Assembly (NCBI GenBank): GCA_007922305.1
Contig: ML677365.1
Coordinates: 17,899,512 to 17,963,511, forward strand
Direction of reading: 5' to 3'
Length of the DNA: 64,000 nucleotides
Origin: Dermatemys mawii
Taxonomy: Eukaryota; Chordata; Testudines; Dermatemydidae
The notes below the pieces were generated by a model. The model ran no database searches, was not told the origin of the DNA, and worked only from the letters and a program-made list of their open reading frames with translations. The position numbers and the translations under genes are program-made. Within the stretch, counting starts at the first letter, position 1; every line of letters starts with the position of its first letter. Positions 12,201-27,200 of this stretch are shown here, in pieces.

Positions 12201-15200
12201 TATAGCGCTATAAAGCCCCCACGAGCGCTATAACCTACTCCCCGTCCACACTGGCAAGGCACTAATAGCGCTATAACTGCTGAGTTATAGCGCTATTATA
12301 AATCCACCTCCTCATGGGGAATAAGGGCTGTAGCGCAGCTGCTGTAGCGCTACAGCAAGAATGTGGACACCCACTGCGCTACAAGTAATCTCTGGAGATG
12401 CCTAGAGCCATTTAAGGCAATTGACGTCTCTTCCCTTTGTTTTGAACTCGGCTGGAGGAATGCGGAAGTACCTCTTTAGAGTTTCTTTCTTAACTCGGCA
12501 GATAAGCAATGCAAATGTTTAAGGAGGGAGCCTGTGTGAAAACAAAGCCTTCTGTGAACGGAGGCTCACTGACAGGCTTTCAGAAAAACGGAAAAACCAC
12601 TGTCTCTCTCCCTCCGCATACACACAACGCATCCCCCCTCACCACCTTCGTTTAAAAAGCACGTTGCACCCAGCTGAATGCTGGGATACCTGCCCTAATG
12701 CGCTGCTCTTAATGCCGCATTAAGTGCCCCAAATGTGGCCATGCTATACCGCAGGAGCATCTGAGTGTGGACATACAATAGCGCTATACATATTACTGTA
12801 TAAGGGGACCGCAATAACCTATAGCGCTATAATCTTGTAAGTGTAACCATATCCTTAGTGGTATATAAACCATTATGCTTACCTGTGTTGGGCTGTCCAT
12901 AAACACCAGGTCGAGCAGACTCTGCAGAATCCTGAGACTGAACTTCAATCAAATAAGAGCCTCTCTTTTCTCTGTCAAAAGATGCTTTGATAGAAATAAT
13001 TCCTGTCTCAGTATCAATGATGAAGAACCGGTAGTCTTCGCTGGGGTCTTTCAATATTGAATATTGAACCTAAAGTTCAGAAATATTATGTGAAGTTCCA
13101 TGCATACCATTTCATGTGAGTGCTGTGTCCCCATCCTTCCTGAGCCTTTTCAAACTGTATGCAGAATAATATCTGAAGAGGCTCTTATCTGAACAGACTG
13201 TTCTTGAGGCTTCACTCAGTTTGACAACAAAGTTAGAATGCTTATATAAAATAATCCCCAATATAAAATATTGGTAATGTACAATTAGAACTGGTCAAAA
13301 AAATTTCCATCAAAGTTTTCTGAAAGAAAACTGAGCTTAAATTAAAGCACATATTTCACAGAGACTTTGAAAATCAAAAACTTTTCAGCTGAACATTTTC
13401 AGTTCTATGACGAAAAGTAAATTTTTTTCAAAGGACAAATCCCCACACATGTTCCCACCAGTTCTATATACAATATTTGCTACACAGTTTTTCAGTGACA
13501 GGTTTACAAGTTTAACTTATTGCAGGTTTACAAGTTACAAAATGGTAACAAGTTGGGAGTCAAAGTTCTCTCACAAGAGCCACCCTGTAGATTTTGGGGA
13601 GGGGGTAATGAATGGGGCAGAAAAGGGAGAGCAGCACTTCACAATGCCGCTTGCCTGTTCGTATTTGGTCACTACACCAGAGCTGGCCAAAGAGTCACTC
13701 ATGAGTCAGACATGACCAAAAGTTCAAAAATGAAGCCTGCAGCCACCCTGACAATTAATATGGTGGGGGCAGCCCATAGAGAGCAGGAGTAGCAGCATGC
13801 TGTGCTTCATCATGTCTCCAGCTCAAGTTGGATCACTCTGTGACATGATCCAGAATCTCCTTCTGTCTGAGATGAAGCAGACTGTATACATCCTACCTAC
13901 CCACCTATCTGTGGTACTTGTATGGTCCCTATCACTGCAATATCTGACTGCCTCTTAATCTTTACTATATTTATCCTCACAAGACCCCTGTGAGGCAGGG
14001 CAATGCTATTATCACTACTATCAGATGGGGAACTGAGGCACAGAGAGACTGTGACTTGCTCGAGGTCATGCAGGAAGCCAGGGGTGTAACAGAGACTGAA
14101 CTCAAATCTCCCATGCTAGTGCCCTAACCACTGGGCCATCCTTCCTCTCCTGTTTTTTACAAATCAGAGGCAGCTCTTAGGTAGGTAAAATGTAGCCACC
14201 CTTCTCAAAGAGGAAGGGAGAGGTGCCTATGACTCATTATTGTCCCATCTGCAACTTGTCTTTTCTCACTGTTTAACTGCATCAATGCTATTCAACAGAT
14301 TAATATTAATGGGAGAAAAAGAGTATGCAATAAATTAAACCTCTCCATATGGCCCAGAATCCAAGTCAGTTGCTAAAACCTGGGCAACAGATGTGCCAAT
14401 AGCTGCTTCTTCTGGTACAGACACCTTGTAGGTAGAAGATGTGAAGAACGGCACATTGTCATTGACATCTGCAGAGAGAGGAGTTAAGACCATAATGAGA
14501 GAAGATTAAAATCTTAAAACTGCACCTTTTAAAAAACAAATTAGTAGACCATTTTGAAAAGCTATCACAGAGTTCCTGCTAATGTCCAATCCTGTTTTCT
14601 GCCTTCCCATTCTCAAGGCAGACAGCAGAAGCTCTTTTAATTAGAGTGACCGTGAAGTTTCTGGAAGATGTGATGCTGTGATTTCAGGTACTATGCAGGA
14701 CACCAATTAACCTAATAACCTATTACCTTACTGACACTCGGAGCTAGATATTCTTTGGCCCTGGTCCTGGCAAAGACTTAGGCCTGGGCTATACTAGCAG
14801 GGGCGGGGAGGGGTTGAACTAAGATACACAACTTCAGCTATGCTAGTTGCATAGCTGAAGTCAAAGTACCTTAGTTCAACTTACCTGGCCATCCCCATGG
14901 TGACAGGTCGACCACTGTGACTCCCCCGTTGACTCCGCTTACTCCTCTTTCGGAGCTGGAGTTTCGGAGTCAATGGGAGTGCTTTCGGGGATCAATTTAT
15001 CGCGTCTAGGTGAGACGTGATAAATTGATCCCCGATACATCGAACACTACCTGCTGGAGGGGCGGGTAGTATAGATGTACCCTGACATACCTACTGAATA
15101 GTATTCATGATTACCATGAAACCAGTGGGACTCTTCACGACATCTAAATTTAAGATGAGACTAACGTCTGATACACAGACCTCCACCAAAATAACTGTTT

Positions 15201-18200
15201 TTACTTAATCTCTTTTGTTATTTTGATGAAAGTTTGTGTGCAAGCCTGCCCTTGTCTTTGCAGGATCGCAGTCTTGGGGACCATTCCAGTGTCAGCAACT
15301 GTAGTTATGAAGTGTCATTAGTTTAAAGAGATACTGTCAACTTGAAATCCAGTCATTTTCAAAATATGGATTAAAAGTAGCTTCAGGTGCTACATTTCTA
15401 CTGGACTCCCCTGCTAATTTTTCTGGTTTTGCAACCACATTTTTCTATTTTAAAAAACTTCTTTCCCCTGTTGCTGTGTGAAAGGCCAAACAGAGGAGCT
15501 GACTGAAGTCAATTGATGAAACTGAAGCCACACCAAGTACTGTAAAATGCAAAAAACAAATTAAAAACAGACAAAAAAAATGTGCTAAATGTTTTCTATT
15601 CTAAACATTACTTGTAACAATAGTAGGTAAAACAGAGAAATGCAATTTTAAACAACTCTTGATGAATGAAGCTGACAAATTCTTAGGGCCTGATCTTGCA
15701 AACACACACATTTAACTTTACAACCCTGAGATGGTCCCATTAATTTCAACATGTGCAACTGCTTGTAGGATCAGGGCCTTAGATTGCTACTGTGTTTGTT
15801 GGTATTACAGGCTTGCTTTATAACCCAGTTTTCCTGTGTTTCTAACTCTCCATTGTGACAGACTATTTTTTATGTGTTATTTCAACAAACACGATCAATA
15901 TTCTTTCATAGTTTTAGTAAATGCATTCACCCATTGTTGAGTTGAGAGTGGGGAATACAATCTCTCTCTATGTATATAATGTGTGTGTATTTTTTTGCAT
16001 ATGCATATATAGAAAGTGACTCATATTTTATAAATTGAGGCCTTCTGGTAACTAATTCCTACTTAAAAGTGGTTTAACTTGCATTTCCTTCCCCCACCCC
16101 AAAATGAGTCTCTTCTATAGAATTTTACATTACTGGAAAATCATTTTTGTTCCTGGCCAAAATGAAGTTGTCATTAAACTGAGTTATAACACTATTAATA
16201 GGGCCATGGAACAATGTTATTAATTAATACTGATTTGTGGTATTTGATTATAATTTTAAACAACTCTTGATGAATGAAGCTGACAAATTCTTAGGGCCTG
16301 ATCTTACAAACACACACAGAGTGGAGCAGAGAATGTTTTCACTTCAAAGGACGTTTTCTGCTCCAAAGAGGGAGAGAGGGAAGTTGGGGGCAGTGTGCAC
16401 GTGTGTGGGTGTATATGTGTGAGAAAGTGCCTAGCACAATAGGGCCCCGATCCTGACTTTAGGTACTAGCCATTAAACAAATAAATAACAGCTGTTTTGG
16501 TGTTAGTGTATTATGGAAGAGCTCCATAGATGAACATGCTCTTCACTATGCAATTATGGTACTGAAATCAGCAAAGATGAATATTTTTGTATCTTTTTCT
16601 GATAGCCCTGACGTAGTGAGGCAGAATGGCCTCCTACTGACCCACAGGGGGAAGGACCACTGCTAACCCTCTACACGTGTGTATGTAATATGAACAAATG
16701 AGGGACAAACAAGTAACACTTAATTTTAATCATCTGTGAAATTATATAGTAGGGTCTCTTTTCCTTAAAAGTGCAAAGATGTTTTTGTTTGTTTTTTTAA
16801 ATGGACAATTAACAATTACTAGGTATGCATTTTAGCTGTCCTGTTCCAAGAGTTAATCATTTCAGTAATTCCCAAATATCCCTAATATAGGAAATATTTC
16901 CAACACTACACTTTTCTCTCACTAGAACTGGGACACTTACCGGGCCATTTCTGGCTTTAAAAGGATTCCTTTATTATTACACTTACACAGCACGGTATTA
17001 CTTTTTAGTGCCGATATTTCTATATTAAAATGTATGTTTTTAAATACCACATCACACTTGTTAAATCATACTTTTGGTTTCTTCAGGTGAAAAGACTGAA
17101 GATGTCTTAAAACTCAAAGGAAATCTTATGCTGTTAAAACTAGGCTTTATTCCATAATTTCTAGTACTGATATTTTATAAATACTGTGTGCGCCATTTAA
17201 AATTATCTGTTCTAGTTTCAGTAATTCAGAGGTACTTACCTGTTATATTAATGCAGACAGTGGTGAACGAAGCCAAAGGAATCATTGCTACATTTTGTGC
17301 CCTGATTCTCAGAGTGAAAAACTTAGTTGTCTCAAAGTCAAGTGGTTCAGAGACTAGTAGAGAAGCAGATCCATCCACTCTGTTCGGCTTCAGGTAGAAA
17401 CGAATAGGCATATTAGTCTCTGGAACTTGACCCTCCTCCAGGTTATATGTAACCCTGGGATCACCAAGGGAGGATGTGGCTTTGACAGTCTGAAGAGAAA
17501 AAAAGCCACTGTATTTGTTTATGAAGTGCATGATTCTGAGTATTAAGATGTCAGTTTGGGGGGTTGGGATTGTGCATGCATGATGAGACAGACAGTCTGC
17601 CTTCATTCTGGAGATTTGTCTAATTTTTGTACTGCCTTTGCACTGGTTCCAAGTTTTAATCAATATTACATTTCCCTGCTCTGTAAATATGGCAAAGAGT
17701 ATGAACACCACCTTCAGGTAAAGGAAACTTTTCCCCAAAAAAATCCAAAGGGAGATTACTATGAGGATCACACTCTTCCACAAGCTGTGAATGAGCCTGG
17801 CTGGAGAAAACAAACTGTTTCCAAGTGCTTGGATCTTATGCCTGGGAGATGAAGAGGAACTGTAGGAATCAATTAGCAATTACAGAAAAGACTGCCTGGA
17901 CTAAAGCAATCAGTGTGTCCAGTTTAAAAAACCTATTTGACTATGAAAAATAAACAATATACATTTCATCCACTGCTGAAATACAGCAGAGCTACTCTCT
18001 TACTAAAACAGCAGTTATGGATGGCACTGAAAATTGCAGGGAGAACTATGGGAGGTAGAATGGAATCATTCAAGCTGGAATTTGCTCAGGACACTGGAAT
18101 TAACATCTCAACTCTTGTGAATGCTCTAGGATTTTTAATATGGGCTAAGCCTTAGTTTTTCAACTCATTCAAAAGATGCTCCCTCCAGGAGCTCCCTTTG

Positions 18201-21200
18201 CTGGGGCACTGGTTTTACAGAATAACAGAGAAGAGTTCTGCCTTCTGAGTCACAACATCTCCACAGCTTCTGGAGTTTCCTTGGAGATATCCCATGTAAA
18301 GCTAAAAGCGCACAGCTTGTGAAATCTGATAGGATCACAGCGCAAGGTAGTAAAGGCATGTATATCCTTCTACAGACACAGACAGGACAGAAAGAAGGGA
18401 GAGGGGCCTATTTCAGAGAGAGAAGGAGGTTTTCTTATAGCATACCACTATCTTGGTGTCACGAATGGTATTCTCCGGGATTGTAACCCAATATCTGCTC
18501 TGTTCCCAATGTGGTGGCTGATTGAGTACATTAGTGATAGATACAGTCAGCTCCACAGTGCTGCTTCTGTTGCCTCCATCTGTTGCTACAATATACCGGC
18601 TGATTTGAGTTGTCTACAAAGTAATTTTAACAAAAAGTTTAAGGAAATCTAAAAACTGATTTGCACAAAGCAACAAATTGAGATTAACTCATAAAAACAT
18701 AAAAATGGCCATACTGGATCAGACCAAAGGTCCATCCAGACAAGTATCCTGTCTACTGACAGTGGCCAATGCCAGGTGCCCCAGAGTGAATGAAACTAAC
18801 ATGTAATGATCAAGTGATCTCTCTCCTGCCATCCATCACCACCCTCAGACAAACAGAGGTTAGGCACACCATTCCTTACTTATCCTAACTAATAGCTATT
18901 AATGGACTAAACCTCCATGAATTTATCCAGTTCTCTTTTAAACACTGTTATATTGCTAGCCTTCACAGCCTCCTCAGGCAAGGAGTTCCAGAGGTTGACT
19001 GTGCATTGTATGAAGAACTTCCTTTCATTCATTTTAAACCTGCTGCCCATTCATTTCATTTGGTGGCCCCAAGTTCTTACATTATGGGAACAAGTAAACA
19101 ACTTTTCCATATTCACTTTCTCCACAGCACTCACGATTTTATACACCTCTATTATATCCCCCCTTAGTCTCCTTTTTCCAAAGCTGAAAAGTCCTAGCCT
19201 CTTTAATCTCTTCTCATACGGGACCTGTTCCAAACCCCTAATCATTTTAGTTGCCCTTCTCTGGATCTTTTCTAATGCCAGTATATCTTTTTTGAGATGA
19301 GGAGACCACATCTGTACGCAGTATTCAGGATGTGGGCGCACCATGGATTTATATAAGGGCAATAAGATATTCTCCATCTTATTCTCTATCCCCTTTTTAA
19401 TTATTCCTAACATGCTGTTTGCTTTTTTGACTGCTGCTGCACACTGCGTGGATGTCTTTAGAGAACTATCCACGATGACTCCAAGATCTTTTTCATGATT
19501 AGTTGTAGATAAATTAGCCCCCATCATATTATATGTATAGTTGGGATTATTTTTTCCAGTGTGCATTACTTTACATATATCCACGTTAAATTTCATTTCT
19601 CTGTATATTGCACAGGAAGAAATCTGCATTGCATTTTGAATAATCAGAGTCCTGTTACCTGAGAGATCAGATGGTTCACATATACCCAGCCGGTGATGGG
19701 ATTGATTTGGAAGTATTCTGGCTGTTGCTCTAACATGGAATATACGATGGCAGCATTCACACCATGGTCATCATCATGAGCTGCAGCACGGAAGAAACTT
19801 ATGCCCACTGGGGTGTCTTCACAGAGGAAGTCTTTGAAAAAAGGATGAGACATTTATTCTGAGCAAGCCTCAGTCTCGTGTATAATGGCAATATTCCTGG
19901 ATCTGGCAAGTTTAGAAGTGAAGGGACACTTACAATTCTCAGCTCCGGGTCAGTGCTAAGATAACAGAACAGTGTGGCAGTATTTCCAGTTTACAGATCA
20001 CTACTGCACAATCACGTTGGCATCTAAGCTGTGAAAAAGCCTAAAAGACCTGGCTATATTTGAACATGAACAGGGTTAGCCGTTCCTTTATGAGAAGTGA
20101 ACCAGTATTCCAGAGATGTTGGTTTCACATTAAACTAGAATTACCATCACTTTGTAAGTCAATACAATATGTAAAATATATGAGGTGTCTGTTCAACTAA
20201 AATAAATGTTTTGATTATGCAGCTTTTAAATTATTGCAACATAAAAATATCTAAGTTTTCTCTTGATTTTCCCTTATTGTATTATGTACAGTTAGGAAAG
20301 CTGTTAAGTGAAGCATGTTTGCTGGTCTCTATTCTCATCTAAGCCACTTTTCTTTGCCCACCAAAGTGTGACTGCAAAGGAGAATAAATGGCCTAGTCAT
20401 GCCATTCTTAAAAGTAGAAATATGTCCGAAGGTGGTTTGCTGGTACTAAAATAAAGTAATAGCAATGGAATTTATTGCTAGTAAATACTGCAAGAGATTC
20501 TCAATTGTCCTGCAATAGATTTTATGTTCTGAGAATAGTATCCTGTTAAAATACATTGTACCAAAAGGTTCAAAGCTGAATTGGAAATGACGTTCCACTG
20601 TATCAAGTGTTCCTGTTTGCAATAATCACTTCTGTAACAATTACTAGGATGTCACTATTACATACAATTAAACATTTGAGTACAGCCTCTTCCAGACACG
20701 TATGGATAATTAATAGTGATGAACTGTTTAAACCGGGGGTGGCCAACCTGAGCCTGAGAAGGAGCCAGAATTTACCAATGTACATTGCCAAAGAGCCACA
20801 GTAATACGTCAGCAGCCCCCATCAGCTCCTGCCCCCAGTGCCTCCTGCTCACTGGCAGTCCCACTGACCAGTGCCTCCCCTTTCTTCCCCGTGCCTCCTG
20901 TCCACCACAGTTAGCTGTTAAACGACATGCAGGAGGCTCTGGGGGCGGGGGTGAGGAACGAGGGCATGTCAGACTTGGGCGAAGGGGCAGGAGCCTTGGG
21001 GGAAGGGGTGGAGCGGGGTCAGGACCTGCAGCAGAGCCAGGGGTTGAGAAGTGGGCACCCCTGGCACATTGGAAAGTTGGCGCCTGTAGCTCTATCCCCA
21101 GAGTGGGTGCCTAGACAAGGAGCCGCCTATTAACTTCTGAAGAGCCGCATGCGGCCCCGGAGCCACAGACTGGCTGCCCCTGGTTTAAACCAATGTATTT

Positions 21201-24200
21201 GAATAAGACTGTAGCATATGAGAATAGAGCACCAGCAGTTACCAGTAACATTAGAAACTCATGACTAATTACATTTGATTTTGCTCTGAAGAGGAGACAG
21301 TATTTTTAATTCCATGACATACAAACATTGATTGCTTATAGACAGATACTAGAACACCCTGTCAGAGCAGCCCCAGGGCTGGGATACAACAGTTTCCCAA
21401 TCCTGAAGAAGTGCTTTTTGCTAGCTGGCTCCCCATGTGAGGAAGGGAGCAGCAAGCTTCTCAATCACCAAGAAGCATAAACATTATATTGAACTCAAAA
21501 TTTAACCTCAGTTTTAGTGCTCATGAAAGGCAGATTCTGGTAGCACTGAATGAACAGTGTGGTTGGAGGCACTGAGTCAGGCTCACCTTCAAACCCTCCC
21601 CTCAGTCAAGACTTCCACGTTCTGTCCTACAAAACCCTTACAACACTGATCATCATACATACCAAACTGAGCAGTGGTGGTGTCATGCTTGCAAAGTCCA
21701 CTCAGAGACAGGAACATAGATATTGCTATACCAGATTGGACCAGTGCACCTTATACACCAGCATCAAGTCTCTACTCTAGGAATTATTTTGTGGAAGGTC
21801 TATGGCCTATGTTATACAGGTGGTCAGAAAGCACCACTGTAACCTGTGACTCTGACAGTGGCCAGTACAGATGATCCAGAAGAAGGTGTAAGAAACCCTG
21901 AAGTGTATAGTTATGGAAGAGTGTCACAGGGTCCACGCAGGTCTGTACCCTCTGGTGCCTGCACCCTGTGTTTGAGCTGGTGAAATCAAGAGTTCTCCAA
22001 ACCATTTATGCTATTTCACACAAGTGCCTTTATTTCTAGTGCTCATGCAGTCCCCCAATCCCCCAACAGAGAGTGACCCACAGACCCTCCCCAGGATCCT
22101 CGGTCCCTTGAGGCTTCCTTACTCGCCGAGGTGGCAGCAACACAGTAAATTAGATCCATATACTCTTATTCCAGTTTAAATAAACAAACATTTCTTGGGA
22201 AACTGAACAACTCAATGGATTGGTAATGAAGAATTTTTCACTTCTAGGCAATTGGTTTGAATCCAGGCCAGGACAGTAGTGACCAAGAGAGATTGTCATC
22301 CAATGAGTTTAGTGACCCATGAGCATTATTAGAGTCAGTCCATTTCCTAGTGGAACAGATGTCTGCATCGCAAAAAACATTATCTCACCAAGTTAGTGTT
22401 TTGGCAAGTTCCTTCCAGATCACAAATAAAACACAGCTGTCTGTGATCTGCCTGTCCTCAGAAACCATATTGGTGACCAATCAGGTAACTTTCACATGTA
22501 CCAAATTCACTACTTCTATGAGCAGGTTATTCGCAACTGTTCAGTCTGGGGTCTCTGGCACCTTCCTCTGGAGGATCTGTTGCTGGCAACAGTCAGACAC
22601 AAAGTAGGGAATTAGATGGACCATTAAGTCTGATCCAGTAGGGCAGTTTCTGTGCTCCTCCTTTGAAAATATGTGTCCTCTTGAGTTTTGCTGAAATTGG
22701 GATCTATTAAAACCTCAAACGTAGTTATATTTTAATTGCTTGCATTCACATCTAATTCAAGCCACATGTGACAATTTTGACAGCCTCATAATCCCTATTC
22801 CTCACATCAGAACAAGCATAGAAACTGCGACAACTGGCTGTCTATGTTTGAAAGAGTCAGTATTGCAAGTTTAAATTAGGGTGCACTAACAGGTCTGGAA
22901 AAGTTTGCAGTGCACATGTCTGCATCATGCCTAGCTCAAAGTAGGGACTTATTAAAAAAAAAGAAAAAGAAAAAGAAACCCCTTACGTCACCACTGCCCC
23001 GCACACTTCTTTCCCTAAAGCATGTTGGCCAACACATTTTAATTAAGTGCTACTTAAAAACTAGGTACTGACAAGTTTACACATTTTTTAAAAAGTGTTA
23101 AATGATTTTGTCCTACTGTTTGCCACAGATAGCTGACAGGTGTTAAAATATAACTTTCCCTGTCCACACTAAGGATTTAAAAAGGGTTTAATACCTTTAT
23201 TTAAACAAAACCACCTTTCATCCTAGCCTAGACAAGGCCTTTCATGAGCCCCTTCAATTTCTACAAAGTTTGTTTTCACGCCAAGGAGATGTCTAGATAG
23301 ATTATAGGCTCCTTGGAGTCTCACCTTTTCTATTACTTTAGGGTTAAACGAGTCCCAGAAACAAGGCTCGGGTCTAGGAATACTGACTCATTCTGCCAAC
23401 CTATCTTGCTGTCCCATATATTTGAATGTTCTCCTTCAGAAAAACATACAACAGACACATTCGTACTGAGCAGGATAGATACCAAGAGATTCACACAGAA
23501 AGGCAGGATTTAACTACCCCTGGAAAGGTTGAGTGTCACCTCCATTGTGTCTGGGAAAACAAGTCAACTTGAACCATATAGCATTGTTCCAGTCGCATAA
23601 TGAATACGGCCACCCAAAAACCAATAAATTTAAGAGAGATGCAGTCACCAACATGAGGAGTTATTTTCACAAATAGCTGTATTTCAAAAAGAACTCAATC
23701 TGTCAAGCACATTCATGCTCTTGCGTGCTGTTAGGACAGAGGGTGCATGTTTAAATCACTCACATGAGTAGAGACTGTTCTCAAACTTGGGGTCGTTGTC
23801 ATTGACATCAGCAATGAAGATGGTGATTTGACAAACACCAATCAATGGCTCCTGAGCTTGATCTGTAGCTGTAACGGAGAGCATACACTCTCTCTGCTTC
23901 TCTCGGTCAAAGCTCTGAGTAGTAGTGATGATCCCTAGAAACAGAAACACCTTAGTGTATTATACATACAATGCCATAACTAAGCCAGCAAAACCACACC
24001 AGGCATCACGCAACAGTAGGTAGCAGAACTGGACATGCCGGGTCCACATTGCTCAGCTTACTTGCACCACCACTGTGCATGGTATTGATTAAACATGACT
24101 AACTTATGGTTCCCTGTTTCTATCACTCCTCGCAGTCACCAGCTTGCACTAACTGTGCCACTACTGTCAATAGCCGGCATCTTTCAGGTTGACCACCTGG

Positions 24201-27200
24201 ACAGAGAGCTTCAGGCTAGATACCTTTTACCTCACTTCCCTCTCCCCACCCAGAAAAGAAGTTAGTTTCCCTTGTTTCCAAGAAATGTCCATGGAGGTTA
24301 CTTCAATGACAACCTAAGCCAGAGTATTTCAAAGACAGATAAGTGAAAAATCAGTGCATAGCAAATGTAAGTGATACAACCAAAATCATTTTTAGTTTAA
24401 GATCTAGGTAACAGCCTCATGAAATAGGTTAAAATAGAGTAAAATATTGTAGTTATGGCTAAGTTTGGCGAAGATACACTTCCATCCAAGAATGCAAGTC
24501 TCGCTTTCTGCTTCTTTCTTGGCATCTCAGCTTTGTCAATTCAGCTGTACCTTCTAACCCTTTCCCATCTCAGGCTTTGGTCTCTCGGTTATACAGTTGG
24601 GTCAGAGATATTTAGGTGTGAACATCCTGAATTACCATTCTGCACTGAGGGTATCGTTTGTATTTATATACGGACAATATTTCTCTAATTCAACACTCAT
24701 GACAGTGTTTACCACCATCTCCTTCTGGCATGATACCCACTGTATTTATAGTATTTTAAAACTGAATTCTGAACTTCCAATCTATATTTGTCAGACATTA
24801 ACCAGTTCAAAGAGTTATTAGCTGACATCAAAGGGGTGAATATACACCCAAGTAGATCCATTCATGCTTCCTCCTCTGCCAAGTACAGTCTATTTATATT
24901 TCTATAGCAAGATTTGTCCCAAGGTAAAGTTAATGTTTCAGAGTAGTTTTATACCCTGATATATTGTGACTTCTGTTTTTCCTTGATGACTTGCCAATTA
25001 AATCAGTGTAGGCCTACGCCCACATACTGTATTCTAGATTCTTTTACTATTTACTACATCAAATAAAATTTATTTTGGATGTTAAAAATTAGCCAAAGAT
25101 TTACTATATTTTACATCATGCCTATAGCATTATTAAAAATTAACGATTTCTCAATAATTTTAGTAGGATTCTGCTGTGTTCAGACTAAAGGTAAGCTTTC
25201 AGTTTCCTCAGCATTCACTTCAGACTGTTTGACATTGGCTCAGTTCTGGAAACATGGTTTTCCACATGGGTATAGCAAATCCCTGTTAATATACCAGAGA
25301 AGCATGCACTCAAATTTCACTGCAATTCTGCCTTAACATAATAGATGTAGAGCCACTTACCAGTATCTGGATCAATATTGAAGCCTGGTGAAGCTCCATC
25401 TCTGTGCATAAGCCCATATTTTACTTCTCCATTAAGTCCCAGGTCTGCATCATAGGCTTCCACCTGTAAGACATAGGTGCCTGGGGGCTGGTTTTCTAGA
25501 ACCCAGGTGCTGTCACTGTAGTAAGCGCACTATAAATAACACAAAACATTATTACATATAGAACTATAGAAAGTAGCTATGAAATGTTCCAGTGGGTTTG
25601 CAGTACATTTGAGAAGAGTATGAAATAAAATGTGCTTCAATTACTTAGTGCCTTAGAGAAGTCAAAAAGCTGTCCTGAAAAGGAGCCTTTTCCAATTTAA
25701 ATACTGAAGACTGCAGAAAACTGGGAATATATTCCATTGTAGAGGATCTACCGTACTTGCAAATATAATCCCTTAAAATCAACATCTACTACAAGCAAAG
25801 AAGACACTGTAATATCCCCTTAGAGACGGCAGTATCATCCCCAAGGTGAGAATATATATGGAGGAGAAGGTTTACAGACAGATATCTTACCTTTCTGAAG
25901 ACAGGTTTGTTGTTATTAATGTCATTAATTCCTACAATAACCTCTGCAAAGCTGCTCAGAGGGTTAGGTCCCCCAGAGGCATTGTCATCTATTGCTGTGA
26001 TGTTTAATATGTATCGAGGTCCTTTCAGTTTGGGTAGAGGATTCCTGCGCAGTTTGATGATGCCTAGATTTTGGAGGACAAAGTGCAATTTCACTGATAA
26101 TGTAAACAAAAATGTTGTATTACTATATTGCTATATTGTAGGGCAAGTTTGGATGTGGTTGGTCTTTTTCAACTGTAAACTCCTTGAGGCAGAGACCCAT
26201 GTCTTCCTGTGGTTTTGTATAATACCTAGCTAGCCCAACAGGGAACCTATTCTAACTTATGGAAAGTATAAAAAGACCATATGAATGAGGTGCTGTTTTG
26301 CCTTTTTCACAATTAAGTATTGAATTACTATACGAATTATTTTCAACATGGACACAAAGCAGAGCTCCAGTAAGGTAATGTTCTAAAAACTTCTTTTCCT
26401 ACCTTTCTGGCTATCTAGCTCAAAGTTGCCATCTTCATTCCCTCCAGCAATCTGGTATAACACTCCATCTCCATCAGGATCTTTCGCATGTAGGGCAGCC
26501 ACTAAGGTACTGGGACCAGCATCTTCTGAGAGGAATGTTTTGTAACTGATGAAAAGATAAACAATCGATGCACATTTACAACCAGGATAGCTATTGATCC
26601 CATTAATAAACTGCCAATGGTCTGAACTCTCACTGTGAATGTGATATAGTTTACCTTTGGGTATCCACAGTCTAACCAGTTAAAGACTAGAGACTTTGGA
26701 TATCTAAAGAATCTAGTTTTGGTTTGAAGTGTGCACTGTATGATTGTGATCATAGAAGTACAGAATATAAGGGTTGGAAGAGACCTCAGGAGGTCATCTA
26801 GTCCAACCCCTTGCTCAAAGCAGGACCAATACCAACTAAATCATCCCAGCCAAGGCGTTGATAAGCCAGGCCATAAAAACCTCTAAGAATGGAGATTCTA
26901 CCACCTTCCTAGGTAACCCATTCCAGTGCTTCACCACTCTCCTAGTGAAATAGCGTTTCCTAATATCCAACCTAGATCTTCCCCACCGCAACATGAGACC
27001 ACTGCTCCTTGTTCTGTCATATGCCACCACTGAGAACCACCAGGCTCCATCCTCTTTGGAACCTTTGGGTAGTGGAAGGCTACTGTCAAATCCTCCCTCA
27101 CTCTTCTCCTCTGCAGACTAAATAATCCCAGTTCCCTCAGCCTCTCCTCGAGTCATGTGTCCCAGGGCCCTGATCATTTTCATTGACCTCCGCTGGACTT

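Noticed and set aside
17490..17879. Extension of the exon 13 frame upstream
   Set aside because: It lies before a clear polypyrimidine-AG acceptor, and the protein text ahead of it is not cadherin-like.
21914..22320. LTR-like start TGTCACAGGGTCC
   Set aside because: No matching CA end, flanking duplication or internal retroelement could be fixed, so it is not called as an LTR.
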